From Leptasterias polaris (taxonomy: Eukaryota; Echinodermata; Asteroidea; Forcipulatida; Asteriidae), in NCBI GenBank assembly GCA_037783415.1, contig JAZGTN010000179.1, positions 846,001 through 910,000 of the forward strand: a stretch of DNA of 64,000 nucleotides, read 5' to 3'. Both the position numbers and the translations under genes were made by a program. The notes beneath the pieces are model-generated. The model saw only the letters and a program-made list of their open reading frames with translations. It did no database searches and was not told the DNA's origin. Below are positions 54,901 to 57,900 of the stretch, one piece after another. Position 1 is the stretch's first letter, and each line of letters opens with the position of its first letter.

Positions 54901-57900
54901 AAATAACTTTAAGAATAATTTGTTCATATTTTAGGGAATTTTTTATAATTTGAAAGCGCTTTAAATTTTTTCTTTTTGAGTTAAAGGTAACGTATTGGAA
55001 TGGAAGAACTGATAAAAAGTCGCAGACGGTGTTCATTATTTGTGTGATCCACCATATACATAAAAAAAAACTTTGAAAACTTGGGCCTAATCAGTTGTTT
55101 GAGTCAGGAGAAAATAGTGAAAACACATTGTCCTTTTAAACACTTCAAATCAGCTGTTGCACTTTGTTTAGGTTTTCAGATACAAATTTCTCGATTATGA
55201 CTTCATTTTAAAGGAAAATCTTACACAGAAAAAGTGGTTTTAGTGTAAAATTAAACAAAAAGTTGTTTATCCTTACCAATCCTGTTTGTACCATTAAAGC
55301 ACAATGCTTGACGTATGACATTTTCTGGGTGCCCTGCAATAGGTCAAAAGGTTCTCTGACCTTCTTAATTCAAAATTCTTAATTCAAAATTATTGCTCCA
55401 GAAAAAAGACGATAATGTCATAGGACTAACTCCTTATTTTTGTTATGTTTGATTAATTTTATCGGATTAGCGTCAAGAGACCCAGCAGTTGATAGGCACA
55501 ATCCTGGAGGTCCAGCCTCGGATGGCCTCAGGAGGTAGCGGGATGAGCAACGATGACATCGTCTTTGAACTAGCTGAGAACATACTCTCCAGGCTGCCAG
55601 ACGTCTTGGATATCGAGTTGGCTTATCAAGAAATGTTTAAGGTAAAGACAGTCCTCGGAATATTGTAACATGGTTTGTTTTAAATCATTTAAAGGTATTA
55701 TACAGGATTGGCAGAGCTGACAAAATAATCACAGACAGTGTTCATGTTTTATGTAATCAACCACATACATGACATAACAAACCTGTGAAAATTTGAGCTC
55801 AATTGGTCATCGAGGTCACGAGAAAATAGTGAAAAGAGACCTTATGTGTTTTCTGTTTTTCAAACATCGAGTTTATTATCACGCGTGATAAAAACTATTG
55901 TTTTACTCATTTCTCAGAAACGATAGCATTTTAGGCAGAAATATTTTAAGGAACCCTTTTCACCATTACTTACTTTAAATCATGTAAGTTATGTGTGAAT
56001 CTGTGAACATTTGTGATTTTCGATCTTACCAATAGTGTACAGGGCCTTTAATAAGTTCATATGGATTGTTGGTAATCATTGATATTGAGGTTCGTTTTTC
56101 TAATCCAAAAATAATGTAAACGTAACTTACATATTATTTTAGTTATGTCTCACTACTGAGCTAGGAGCTTCGTCAGACTGGCAACCATGTCCAATGCTCA
56201 ACTGCCTTTTATACCCTTTCTTGGAGGTGCATAGAGGTCAAACCAGGCCTACAAACCATGTTTCAATATTCCGAGAAACTGCTGTCACATCAAACCAGTG
56301 CCACTACTTTATGATTTTCTCTCATATTACCATAATCCTGCCGATTGATTTATCCGTTCGTTTGTTTCACTGAATTTCAGGTGGATGCTAAGGGGCGCAT
56401 TAATTCCCTGACCACTGTGCTTTGTCAGGAGGTGGACCGTTTCAACATTCTACTGAAAGTCATTAAGGTAAAGCATATATATCCAGATACCTCATTTGGG
56501 TCTTTTCTTTTGAGCAAGATTTGTACAATTTAATATTTGAAAGTTGGATTTGAAACTTTGCATGGTCAGAGTACAATCAAGTGAAGTTTGCTGTGACACC
56601 GTGTGCATAAATCCCTTTTGAGTAGTGGTGGTTCTGAGAAGAACTGTTGATTTGACAACTCAATGTTTCGATCAGTATGCTGTGATTGTCTTCAGGAGAA
56701 TGCTGGACTCTCCTGAAGACGATCAGAGCATACTTATTGAAACATTGAGTTGTTACACCACCGGTTCTTCTCCACCAAGTACACAAACAAGATTTATGCA
56801 CATGGTATCACCTTGAAGTGGCCGTCTTGTGATGTTAGAGAATCTCTCATAATTTTTCTTTTTACAAGAATTAGTGTCTCCCTCACCTGTATCTATTTTA
56901 TTTTGATTTGGCACCTCCTAGGACTCGATGCGTACCATCCAGAAAGCCATCACGGGTCTGGTGGTCATGTCTGAGGAACTGGAACTTGTCTACCACAGCT
57001 TCCTCAACAACCAGGTGCCGGAGTTGTGGAGTAATGCAGCCTACCCGTCCCTTAAGCCTCTCGCCTCATGGGTTAAGGATCTGCAGCTCAGGGTGGCTTT
57101 TGTCGGAGTGAGTTGGGTGTTTCATCTCTGATTATTGGCGGTGATGATGGAGGTTTTTCTTAATAATACTCGCAGGTGTGGAATTTCATCTTTGAGAGGG
57201 CAAGGCCATTTTCATTTTGCAAAGGGCACATGGGAAACTTTTGAAAGGCACCAAGGCAGAAACCAGGGCAACGGAGGCAAAATCCTAAGTGTATTTCCAG
57301 GCCTTCACTGGCCAATGTTGCATTTCAGATTTAATATACATTATTATGTGTATGTTTTGAGAAGGTTTCAACATTGTGTTCAGATTCGTATACACCATGT
57401 TTACCTGAGAAAATATAATTAGTTATTGCAAACTGCTTACCCACAAAAGGACTTGTGGTATAAATGCGAAAAATAGTTAATGGCCTGACGATTCGACCCT
57501 AGCATGCAGAGTCTTTCTCTATTTACTTGTGACAGATTTCCTGCTGGCATGATTCTTACACAGCTCAATTGAGGAAAAAATAAAATCTTACATTGTTATG
57601 GAAATTACAGGATACATTTTTCATCTACTTATGATGTATAAAACATGTTTCCAAAGTGTGTTCAGCTGGTATTTTAAGAATTCTCGATTTTGTCTGGTAA
57701 TTATAAAACAAATTTTAAAAAGTCGCAACTCAAGGTGATCCCTTGGCTGCTGCTTCCCGGGTTGATCCTAAACTTAGGTGTGATCCCTGGCTAAACGGCA
57801 GTTAACGGTTGTATGGCTTCTGACTGGCACGAGAGTGGCATCCCTGAACACAGATACTGACAAAATAGGGAAACTTCCAACAGAGGGTAGATAGCACAGT